Below the pieces are notes generated by a model. The model ran no database searches. It saw only the letters and a program-made list of their open reading frames with translations, and had not been told where the DNA came from. Positions 57,134 to 64,000 of a stretch of 64,000 bases of DNA are shown in pieces (the stretch's first letter is position 1; every line of letters begins with the position of its first letter). Position numbers and translations under genes: made by a program. The stretch is from Maritimibacter sp. (GTDB lineage Bacteria; Pseudomonadota; Alphaproteobacteria; Rhodobacterales; Rhodobacteraceae), in the NCBI GenBank assembly GCA_002695005.1, contig NZNT01000015.1, forward strand, positions 124,001-188,000, in the 5' to 3' direction.

Positions 57134-58033
57134 ATGCAATCATCGACCGAGCATCGGGCCGCCCTGATCGACGGAAAATCCATCGCGGCGAAGATGCGTG
57201 AAGAGGTGGCCGCAGAATCGCGCGCGCTCTGCGACCTCGGCTGGTCCCCCCGGCTCGTGTCGATCTCGGTGGGCGATGCCGAGGCCTCCGACATCTACGT
57301 CCGCAACCAGAAGAGAAGCGCGGAAAGCGCGGGCGTCGAGTTCGAGGCGCGGGCCTATCCCAAGACGACCTCGCTCGAACAGCTCATCGGTATCCTTCAG
57401 GGCCTCAACCACGACCCGCGGGTGAACGGCATCATCATCCAGCGGCCGCTGCCCGCGCATATCCCGGTGAAGGTGCTGCAAAAGGCCGTCCATCCCCTCA
57501 AGGACGTGGAAGGAATGCACCCAGCCTCGATCGGCAACATCGTCTACAATGACCTTGCGCTCGGGCCCTGTACCGCCGTGGCGGCCGTCGAAATCCTGAA
57601 AACCCTGCCCCTGAGCCTTGAGGGTCTGACCGTCACCGTGATCGGGCACAGCGAAATCGTCGGCAAACCCATCGCCTTCCTCCTCATGGGGCTGGGCGCG
57701 ACGGTCACAGTCTGCCACCACATGACCCGCTCGGTCGCAATGCACAGCCGCGCCTCGGACGCCGTCTTCGTCGCCGTCGGCCGCGCAGGGCTGGTGACGG
57801 GCGACATGATCAAGCCGGGGGCGGCGGTCATCGACATCGGGATCAACCGGGTCGACGGCAAGACGGTGGGTGATGTCGATTTCGACAGCGTCGCGCCGGT
57901 CGCGGGCTGGCTCACCCCGGTGCCCGGCGGTGTCGGCCCGGTCACGGTCGCCACGCTGATGAAGAACGCGGTGCTGGCCACGCGGATGCAGATGGAGCAT
58001 TACCGCGACGCCTATGACAAGACGGATTTCTGA
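57134..58033 (+). CDS. FolD-family paralogue with Lys-to-Gln at the catalytic position
   Basis: A 299-residue member of the methylenetetrahydrofolate dehydrogenase/cyclohydrolase family. Conserved are IIIQRPLPAHI, the NADP-binding GHSEIVGKPIAFLLM and [18 protein letters not shown]. The Y-x-x-x-K motif that holds the catalytic Lys reads YVRNQ here (Tyr55, Gln59, codon 57308-57310), with Lys60 next to it. Other differences are GHSEIVGKP for GRSNIVGKP and KDVEGMHP for KDVDGFH. Loss of this Lys is known to remove cyclohydrolase activity in the human enzyme while sparing the dehydrogenase. It lies between fhs and a chorismate mutase gene. Confidence 0.9.
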   Translation: MQSSTEHRAALIDGKSIAAKMREEVAAESRALCDLGWSPRLVSISVGDAEASDIYVRNQKRSAESAGVEFEARAYPKTTSLEQLIGILQGLNHDPRVNGIIIQRPLPAHIPVKVLQKAVHPLKDVEGMHPASIGNIVYNDLALGPCTAVAAVEILKTLPLSLEGLTVTVIGHSEIVGKPIAFLLMGLGATVTVCHHMTRSVAMHSRASDAVFVAVGRAGLVTGDMIKPGAAVIDIGINRVDGKTVGDVDFDSVAPVAGWLTPVPGGVGPVTVATLMKNAVLATRMQMEHYRDAYDKTDF

Positions 58034-58348
58034 ATGACCCGGCCCGACCCCGCCACACTCACCGATCTTGCCGCCATCCGCGCGGGGATCGACGCCATCG
58101 ACGACGAGATCATGGTGCTGCTCGCCGAACGCATGGCCCATGTGGAGGCGGTCGTGCCGATCAAGAAACGCGAAGGCATCGCCGCCGCCGCCCCGGCACG
58201 GGCACAGACGGTCTATGACAAGACCCGCGCACGGGCCGAGCGGCTCGGGATCGACCCCGACATGGCCGAAGCGATGTGGCGCGTCATGGTCGAGGCAATC
58301 ATCGCCCGCGAAGAGCGGGACCTTGGAAAGACAGGAGACGACGCATGA
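58034..58348 (+). CDS. Chorismate mutase (AroQ type)
   Basis: A 104-residue all-helical chorismate mutase, converting chorismate to prephenate. [20 protein letters not shown] and [19 protein letters not shown] show the expected Arg16, Arg33 and Lys44 positions. It begins directly after the stop of the first FolD paralogue and overlaps the second folD by four bases (ATGA), so it is translated within a folate operon rather than an aromatic operon. Confidence 0.88.
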   Translation: MTRPDPATLTDLAAIRAGIDAIDDEIMVLLAERMAHVEAVVPIKKREGIAAAAPARAQTVYDKTRARAERLGIDPDMAEAMWRVMVEAIIAREERDLGKTGDDA

Positions 58349-59241
58349 GCGCGACAATCATAGACGGCAAGGCCTTCGCGGCCGAGGTGCGCGGCAAGGT
58401 GGCCGAGCATGTGGCGGAACTCGCCAAGCAGGGCATCAAGCCGGGGCTGGCCGTGGTGCTCGTGGGTGAAGACCCGGCCAGTCAGGTCTACGTCCGCTCC
58501 AAAGGCAAGCAGACGGTCGAGGCGGGCATGGAAAGCTTCGAGCACAAGCTCGACGTCTCCACGTCCGAGGCCGACCTGCTGGCGCTGGTCGACAAGCTGA
58601 ACAACGACCCGGCCGTGAACGGCATCCTCGTGCAACTGCCGCTCCCCGATCACATCGACGAAGACAAGGTCATCAACGCGATCGACCCGGCCAAGGACGT
58701 CGATGGCTTCCACATCTCGAACGTGGGCCTGCTGGCGACCGGGCAAAAGGCGATGGTGCCCTGCACGCCCTTGGGCTGCCTGATGCTGCTGCGCGACCAC
58801 TTCGGCTCGCTGTCGGGCAAGACGGCGGTGGTCGTGGGACGCTCGAACATCGTTGGAAAGCCGATGGCGCAGCTTCTTCTCCGTGACAGCTGCACCGTGA
58901 CCATCGCCCACAGCCGCACCAAGGACATCGAGGACGTGGTGCGCGAGGCCGACATCGTGGTCGCCGCCGTGGGCCGGGCCGAGATGGTGACGGGCGACTG
59001 GCTCAAGAAGGGCGCGGTGGTCATCGACGTCGGCATCAACCGCCTGCCGCCCGCCGAAGAAGGCGCGAAGGGCAAGCTGGTGGGCGACGTCGATTTCGCC
59101 TCTGCCTCCGAGGTCGCGGGTGCGATCACGCCGGTCCCCGGTGGCGTCGGGCCGATGACCATCGCCTGCCTGCTAGCCAACACGCTGACGGCGACCTGCC
59201 GGGCGAATGGCCTGCCTGAGCCCGAGGGTCTGACCGCCTGA
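58345..59241 (+). CDS. folD: Bifunctional methylene-THF dehydrogenase/methenyl-THF cyclohydrolase
   Basis: A 298-residue canonical Fol[18 protein letters not shown] has the Tyr49-x-x-x-Lys53 motif; [38 protein letters not shown] and [19 protein letters not shown] are intact. It makes 10-formyl-THF from methylene-THF and back. It follows the chorismate mutase with an ATGA overlap. The paralogue at 57134 differs at the catalytic Lys. Confidence 0.97.
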   Translation: MSATIIDGKAFAAEVRGKVAEHVAELAKQGIKPGLAVVLVGEDPASQVYVRSKGKQTVEAGMESFEHKLDVSTSEADLLALVDKLNNDPAVNGILVQLPLPDHIDEDKVINAIDPAKDVDGFHISNVGLLATGQKAMVPCTPLGCLMLLRDHFGSLSGKTAVVVGRSNIVGKPMAQLLLRDSCTVTIAHSRTKDIEDVVREADIVVAAVGRAEMVTGDWLKKGAVVIDVGINRLPPAEEGAKGKLVGDVDFASASEVAGAITPVPGGVGPMTIACLLANTLTATCRANGLPEPEGLTA

Positions 59242-59289
59242 TATTCCGGCACCCGTCCGGCCAACCGGGCGGGTGCGCTAGCGCTTGAT

Positions 59290-59305
59290 CTGAACGCTCG
59301 TTCAG
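59290..59305. promoter_or_regulatory. Palindromic operator before the TetR gene
   Basis: CTGAACG-CT-CGTTCAG is a perfect 7+7 palindrome 14 bases before the TetR start, inside a likely promoter (TTGATC at 59285-59290 and TAACCT at 59307-59312). TGAACG..CGTTCA is a common TetR/AcrR-type operator form, so the regulator probably represses itself. Confidence 0.65.
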
Positions 59306-59318
59306 TTAACCTCGCCCT

Positions 59319-59906
59319 ATGGCGCGAAAATCAGGCTCACACGCCGACATCACCGGCCCCAAGGTGCGCGAAGCGGCGCTGAAGCTCTTCGCGCGCGATG
59401 GCTACGCGGCGGTCTCGATGCGCAAGATCGCCGCCGAGGTGGGCGTGCAGGCCGGCGCGCTCTACCTCTACACCCCCGACAAGCAGTCGCTGCTCTACGA
59501 CCTGATGAAGGTTCATATGGAGGAACTGCTGGCGGCCTGGGCCGAAGCTGACGTGAACGGCACGCCACCCGAACGGTTGGAGGCCTTCGCCCGCTTTCAC
59601 ATCCACTACCACCTCGACCGGCCCGACAATATCTTCATCGCCTACATGGAGTTGCGCAATCTCGAGCCTGAAAACTTCGCCGAGATCGAAGTGCTGCGCC
59701 GCCGCTATGAACAGGGCCTCATCGACATTCTCGAGGCGGGCAACGCCTCCGGCGACTTCGCGGTGCCCGACCCGAAACTCGCCGCGATGGCCGCGATTTC
59801 CATGCTGAACGGCGTGACGACTTGGTTCCGCGACGAAGGCCGCCTCAGCCGCGAAACGGTCGAAACGATCTATTGGGACATGCTGCGCAAATCCGTGGCC
59901 GCGTGA
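59319..59906 (+). CDS. TetR-family transcriptional regulator
   Basis: A 195-residue repressor. The N-terminal helix-turn-helix is in VREAALKLFARDGYAAVSMR then KIAAEVGVQAGALYLYTPDK (about 15-60); the ligand domain follows. The ATG at 59319 lies just after the palindromic operator. The ligand is unknown, and the flanking folD gene or the exported protein downstream are possible targets. Confidence 0.9.
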   Translation: MARKSGSHADITGPKVREAALKLFARDGYAAVSMRKIAAEVGVQAGALYLYTPDKQSLLYDLMKVHMEELLAAWAEADVNGTPPERLEAFARFHIHYHLDRPDNIFIAYMELRNLEPENFAEIEVLRRRYEQGLIDILEAGNASGDFAVPDPKLAAMAAISMLNGVTTWFRDEGRLSRETVETIYWDMLRKSVAA

Positions 59907-59928
59907 CACTTTTTGGAAAGGTATTGGA

Positions 59929-60411
59929 TTGAAAGTTCTACTTTGGATTTTGGCGCTATGCGCAGCTGCTCTTATTGCAACGGCCGCACAAGCCGAACCC
60001 GAAGGGTGCTATCACCGGTCCTATGACGCGGCGCATCTCGCGGCGCACCCGGCGCAGGTGGTCGAGGCGATCTCGATGAATTTCACCCGCGACCAATACG
60101 GCCTGAACGTCGCGCTCGACGTGATCTCGGCCGATGGCGGGCATGTCGGCGCGCTGGGGCTGGGCGGGCTGCATTTCGACCAGTCGCTGTCTTGCTATCA
60201 GGATGACCCCGTGGCCTGCGCCGTCGATTGCGACGGCGGGTCGTTCACCGTGGTCCGGGACACGGGCGACGTGCTCGACATCCGCACCGAACACCTGACG
60301 GTCGGCGCGACGGAAGAGTGCGGCGGCGCGATCAACATCGCCGAGCAGGTCGGCGCCCCCACGACCTACCGTCTGTACAAATCTGCGCCCGAGGCCTGCG
60401 TGGTCAATTGA
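59929..60411 (+). CDS. Small exported protein, function unknown
   Basis: A 160-residue protein with a clear signal peptide (LLWILALCAAALIATAAQAE, cleavage near Ala22). The start is TTG at 59929 after GGAAAGG; no ATG or GTG fits better. The mature part has six Cys (CYHRS, SCYQDD, VACAVDC, EECGG, EACVV), suggesting disulfides in the periplasm. It ends 31 bases before dnaG. The family is not recognised. Confidence 0.7.
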   Translation: MKVLLWILALCAAALIATAAQAEPEGCYHRSYDAAHLAAHPAQVVEAISMNFTRDQYGLNVALDVISADGGHVGALGLGGLHFDQSLSCYQDDPVACAVDCDGGSFTVVRDTGDVLDIRTEHLTVGATEECGGAINIAEQVGAPTTYRLYKSAPEACVVN

Positions 60412-60442
60412 GGCGGACGCGGCAGAGGCCTATATAGGGGTC

Positions 60443-62428
60443 ATGTCGCTGCCCCCCGGATTCCTGGACGAACTTCGCACCCGCACCTCGCTCGCGCAGG
60501 TGGTCGGGCGCAAGGTCATGTGGGATCAGCGAAAATCCAATCAGGCCAAGGGCGACCTTTGGGCGCCGTGCCCGTTCCACCAGGAAAAAACCGCCAGTTT
60601 CCACGTCGATGACCGCAAGGGATTCTACTACTGCTTCGGCTGCCACGCGAAGGGCGACGCCATCGGGTTCGTGAAAGAGACCGAGAACGTGGGCTTCATG
60701 GAGGCGATCGAAATCCTCGCCCGCGAGGCCGGGATGCAGATGCCCGCCCGCGACCCCAAGGCGCAGGAGAAAGCCGACCGGCGCACCCAGCTGGCCGAAG
60801 TGATGGAGCAGGCGGTGCAGTATTACCGCCTCCAGCTCAAGACCAACCAGGGCACCGGCGCGCGCGAATACCTTGACCGGCGCGGACTGAAAGAAGACGC
60901 GCAGGCGCGGTGGGACATCGGCTTTGCCCCCGACAACCGGCAGGGCGTCATCCGCCACCTCAAGGAAAAGGGCGTGGCCGAGGATCTGATCGTCGATTCC
61001 GGCCTCGCCATCAAACCCGACGAAGGCGGCAATCCCTACGATCGCTTTCGCGGGCGCATCATCTTTCCCATCCGCGACCCGCGCGGCCGGGCGATCAGTC
61101 TCGGGGGCCGGGCGCTCGACCCCAATGCACGCGCCAAGTACCTGAACGGCCCTGAAACCGAGCTGTTCGACAAGGGCCGGTCGCTCTTCAACCACGGCCC
61201 GGCGCGTGAGGCGGCGGGCAAGGGCGCGCCGCTCGTCGTGGCCGAGGGCTATATGGACGTGATCGCGCTCTCCGAGGCCGGGTTCGGCGCCACCGTCGCC
61301 CCGCTGGGCACCGCGATCACCGAGGACCAGCTGCGCCTCCTGTGGCGCATCGGGCCAGAGCCGATCATCGCGCTCGACGGTGACACGGCGGGCCTGCGCG
61401 CCGCCATGCGCGTGATCGACACGGCGCTCCCGTTGCTCGAAGCCGGGCAGTCGCTGCGTTTCGCCATCATGCCCGAGGGGCTGGACCCGGACGATCTGAT
61501 CAAGGCGCAGGGCGCGGGTGCGATGCAGAAAGTGCTCGACGCCGCCCGCCCGATGGTGAGCCTGCTGTGGCAGCGTGAGACCGAGGGCAAGTCCATCGAC
61601 AGCCCTGAACGGCGCGCGGCCCTCGACCGGGATCTGCGCACGGCTATCGCGCGCATCCAGGACCCGTCGATTCGCCAGCACTACGGCGAGGAAATCAAGC
61701 GCCTGCGGTACGAACTGTTCAACCCGCGCCGCGACTCCGGCCCCCGTCAGGGCGGCTGGCAAGGCGGGGGGAAAGGCGGCCGGCGCGGGCCGTGGAAGCC
61801 CGCAGGCCCCGCGTTCCAGCCCGCCACCAAGGGCTCGCTCCTCGCCGCCGCTTCGGGGCAGGTGGAGGAGGTGCTGCGCGAGGCCGTGATCCTCGCCACG
61901 ATCATCACCCACCCCCGCCTCATGCAAAGCTTCGAGAGCGCGGTGGAGCGGATCGACATGGCGACCGAGGAACACGCGGCGCTCCAGCGCGTGCTCCTGT
62001 CCCATCACACCGACGACAGCGATGCGCTGCGCGAAAAAATCCAGGCGGAAGTGGGACTCAGGGCTCTTGAAAAGCTCTTTGCGCTCAACCATGTGCAGAT
62101 TGCTCCCCCGATCCGGCGGCCGGACGACTCCGAACTTGCGGCCCTGTGCCTGGCCGAGGAACTGGCCAAGCTGGAAGCGTCGCGCGGGGCGCGGCGCGAG
62201 GTCGACGATGCCGCGGTCGAAATCGACGCGCTCGCCGACGAGGGGCTGACATGGCGACTGTCCGAGGCGGTCCGTGTGCTCGACGAGGCACGGCGCGGGC
62301 AGGGCGAAGACAAGGGGCTGTTCGAACGTGCGGATAACGGCGTTCTGGTGGCCCGCGAGGAAAAGGACGCGCTCGATGCGCTCCTGAAGCAGATCGAGGA
62401 CCAACAGGGCGGACGCAAGAGACCCTGA
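60443..62428 (+). CDS. dnaG: DNA primase
   Basis: A 661-residue primase that lays RNA primers at the replication fork. The CHC2 zinc finger uses Cys43, His46, Cys64 and Cys67 (PCPFHQEKTASFH...YYCFGCHAKGDAIGF). The TOPRIM core contains LVVAEGYMDVIAL and ALDGDTAGLRAAM. A Gly/Arg-rich linker (GPRQGGWQGGGKGGRRG) precedes the C-terminal helicase-binding domain. rpoD follows after 152 bases, the usual alphaproteobacterial arrangement without rpsU. Confidence 0.97.
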   Translation: MSLPPGFLDELRTRTSLAQVVGRKVMWDQRKSNQAKGDLWAPCPFHQEKTASFHVDDRKGFYYCFGCHAKGDAIGFVKETENVGFMEAIEILAREAGMQMPARDPKAQEKADRRTQLAEVMEQAVQYYRLQLKTNQGTGAREYLDRRGLKEDAQARWDIGFAPDNRQGVIRHLKEKGVAEDLIVDSGLAIKPDEGGNPYDRFRGRIIFPIRDPRGRAISLGGRALDPNARAKYLNGPETELFDKGRSLFNHGPAREAAGKGAPLVVAEGYMDVIALSEAGFGATVAPLGTAITEDQLRLLWRIGPEPIIALDGDTAGLRAAMRVIDTALPLLEAGQSLRFAIMPEGLDPDDLIKAQGAGAMQKVLDAARPMVSLLWQRETEGKSIDSPERRAALDRDLRTAIARIQDPSIRQHYGEEIKRLRYELFNPRRDSGPRQGGWQGGGKGGRRGPWKPAGPAFQPATKGSLLAAASGQVEEVLREAVILATIITHPRLMQSFESAVERIDMATEEHAALQRVLLSHHTDDSDALREKIQAEVGLRALEKLFALNHVQIAPPIRRPDDSELAALCLAEELAKLEASRGARREVDDAAVEIDALADEGLTWRLSEAVRVLDEARRGQGEDKGLFERADNGVLVAREEKDALDALLKQIEDQQGGRKRP

Positions 62429-62441
62429 TTCCCATCACATT

Positions 62442-62470
62442 TTGACACATAGCCAAGGAATCCGGGGTAA
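62442..62470 (+). promoter_or_regulatory. Candidate rpoD promoter
   Basis: TTGACA (62442-62447) is a perfect -35 word; the -10 partner GGGTAA at 62465-62470 is weak. Three GAATCA words (62481, 62514, 62525) lie between it and the rpoD start, the first forming GAATCA-G-TGATTC. Their meaning is unknown. Confidence 0.35.
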
Positions 62471-62580
62471 ACGGGTTGGCGAATCAGTGATTCGAGGAAA
62501 AAATCGCCTCAAGCGAATCACTCCGAATCAGTCCCCCACGTCGGGACGCCCGGGATCACACCCGAGAGAAGGGAAGCCGC

Positions 62581-64000
62581 ATGGCCGCGAAAGACTCGAA
62601 CGACGATCAGAACAAGCCGGAGCAGGATGACGCCAATCCGATGGCGGACATGGATCAGGCTGCCGTCAAGAAGATGATCGCCGAGGCCCGTGAACGGGGC
62701 TACATCACCTATGACCAGCTCAACCAGGTGCTTCCGCCCGATCAGGTCTCGTCTGAGCAGATCGAGGACGTGATGTCGATGCTCTCCGAGATGGGCATCA
62801 ACATCATCGAGGACGAGGAAGCTGAAGACGACGACGCCAAGGGCTCGACCGAGGTTGTCGCCAAGAACGGCAAGGGCGAAGTCACGGTCGCGGGGGCGGA
62901 ATCCGAAAAGCTCGACCGCACCGACGACCCGGTGCGCATGTATCTGCGCGAAATGGGCTCGGTGGAGCTTCTGTCGCGTGAGGGCGAGATCGCCATCGCC
63001 AAGCGGATCGAGGCGGGCCGGAACACGATGATCGCGGGGCTCTGCGAAAGCCCGCTCACGTTCCAGGCCATCACGATCTGGCGCGACGAACTTCTCAACG
63101 AAGACATTCTCCTGCGCGACGTGATCGACCTTGACGCCACCTTCGGCCGCCAGATGGGCGAAGAGGGTGACGACGACGAGGTGGTTCCGGGGCTGGGCGA
63201 AGCGGCCGCGACGCCCGCTGCCGGTCAGACCGCGAAGAAAGAAGACGATCAACCGGAGCTCGACGCCGACGGCAACCCGATCGCCAAGGACGACGACGAG
63301 GATGACGAGGACGATCAGGCCAACATGTCGCTCGCCGCGATGGAGGCCGCGCTCAAGCCCCGTGTGCTCGAAACGCTCGAACTGATCGCCCGCGACTACA
63401 CCAAGCTGTCCGAAATGCAGGATCTGCGCATGTCGGCCACGTTGAACGAGGACGGCTCGTTCTCGGACAAGGCCGAAGGCGCGTATCAGAAGCTGCGCTC
63501 GGAAATCGTGCTGCTGGTCAACGAACTGCACCTGCACAACAACCGGATCGAAGCGCTCGTCGACCAGCTTTACGGCATCAACCGGCGCATCATGTCCATC
63601 GACAGCTCGATGGTGAAGCTCGCCGATCAGGCCCGAATCAACCGCCGTGAATTCGTCGACGCCTACCGGGGCGAGGAACTCGACCCGACCTGGCTCGACC
63701 GCATGGCCGAAAAGCCGGGCCGGGGCTGGCAGGCCTTCATCGAACGCTCCTCCGACAAGGTGACGGAACTGCGCGGTGACATGGCGCAGGTCGGTCAGTA
63801 TGTCGGTGTCGACATCAGCGAATTCCGCCGCATCGTGGCGCAGGTCCAGAAGGGCGAAAAAGAGGCCCGTCAGGCCAAGAAGGAAATGGTCGAAGCGAAC
63901 CTCCGCCTCGTCATCTCCATCGCCAAGAAATACACGAACCGCGGCCTGCAATTCCTTGATCTCATTCAGGAAGGTAACATCGGCCTGATGAAGGCCGTGG
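62581..64000 (+). CDS. rpoD: RNA polymerase sigma-70 factor (RpoD), incomplete
   Basis: The first 473 residues of the housekeeping sigma factor, cut by the window end. It begins [20 protein letters not shown], has region 1.1 ([20 protein letters not shown]), region 1.2 ([20 protein letters not shown]), a large acidic non-conserved region (about 190-245), and runs into region 2 ([34 protein letters not shown]). Regions 3 and 4 lie beyond the window. Confidence 0.97.
   Translation, partial: MAAKDSNDDQNKPEQDDANPMADMDQAAVKKMIAEARERGYITYDQLNQVLPPDQVSSEQIEDVMSMLSEMGINIIEDEEAEDDDAKGSTEVVAKNGKGEVTVAGAESEKLDRTDDPVRMYLREMGSVELLSREGEIAIAKRIEAGRNTMIAGLCESPLTFQAITIWRDELLNEDILLRDVIDLDATFGRQMGEEGDDDEVVPGLGEAAATPAAGQTAKKEDDQPELDADGNPIAKDDDEDDEDDQANMSLAAMEAALKPRVLETLELIARDYTKLSEMQDLRMSATLNEDGSFSDKAEGAYQKLRSEIVLLVNELHLHNNRIEALVDQLYGINRRIMSIDSSMVKLADQARINRREFVDAYRGEELDPTWLDRMAEKPGRGWQAFIERSSDKVTELRGDMAQVGQYVGVDISEFRRIVAQVQKGEKEARQAKKEMVEANLRLVISIAKKYTNRGLQFLDLIQEGNIGLMKAV

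Overview
This window is a high-GC chromosomal segment from an alphaproteobacterium of the Rhodobacteraceae (Roseobacter/Rhodobacter type). The assignment rests on gene content and order: divergent phaZ / phaC-phaP-phaR, hflK-hflC-DUF2065-htrA, ruvCAB, tolQRAB-pal-cpoB-tilS-ftsH, fhs-folD, dnaG-rpoD, a SecG with a glycine run and acidic tail, and several small families common in this group (DUF2842, DUF1330, DUF1127, the short 'D-galactarate dehydratase' lipoprotein). Almost everything looks like ordinary core chromosome. I saw no rRNA, tRNA, CRISPR array, insertion sequence, integrase or prophage gene.

Layout. 1-3.9 kb: family 2 glycosyltransferase, MFS transporter and two alpha/beta hydrolases, the second lacking its nucleophilic serine. 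3.9-8.5 kb: polyhydroxyalkanoate (PHA) module of depolymerase, class I synthase, phasin and repressor, with a family of TTTTCTGCAC-type sites in its control regions. 8.5-10.9 kb: LysR regulator and second MFS transporter. 10.9-17.9 kb, minus strand: polar amino-acid ABC transporter, glutamine amidotransferase, glutamine-synthetase-like ligase and DegT-type aminotransferase. 18-27.6 kb: TerB-like protein, DUF1330, CTP synthase, SecG, adenylosuccinate synthetase, a large acidic coiled-coil protein of unknown role, thiamine pyrophosphokinase, DUF454 and ribose-5-phosphate isomerase. 27.6-33.6 kb: glutathione reductase, then the HflKC membrane protease regulator and HtrA periplasmic protease. 33.9-37.4 kb: RuvCAB Holliday-junction enzymes and an M20 amidohydrolase. 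37.7-44.8 kb: MoaA, an exported lipoprotein, acyl-CoA synthetase, several hypothetical proteins, ThpR and a membrane protein with a repeat domain. 44.4-53.2 kb: Tol-Pal envelope system, TilS and FtsH. 53.3-64 kb: exported protein, methyltransferase, MOSC protein, the tetrahydrofolate one-carbon module (Fhs, two FolD paralogues around a chorismate mutase), TetR regulator, exported protein, primase and the start of the major sigma factor.

How the genes work together. The PHA genes form a self-contained storage system: PhaC makes polymer, PhaP coats granules, PhaZ degrades polymer and PhaR probably binds the repeated TTTTCTGCAC sites. HflKC, HtrA and FtsH form an envelope proteolysis theme. Fhs and the FolD enzymes interconvert formate and methylene-tetrahydrofolate. 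The transporter/amidotransferase/ligase cluster suggests uptake and gamma-glutamylation of an amine or amino acid whose identity I cannot read from sequence.

The items I would look at again are the shared PhaR-type operator family, the FolD paralogue with a Lys-to-Gln change at its catalytic position, the hydrolase with Ala in its nucleophile elbow, the large acidic coiled-coil protein beside purA, the repeat-plus-membrane protein before tolQ, and the Pro/Glu-rich TolA.
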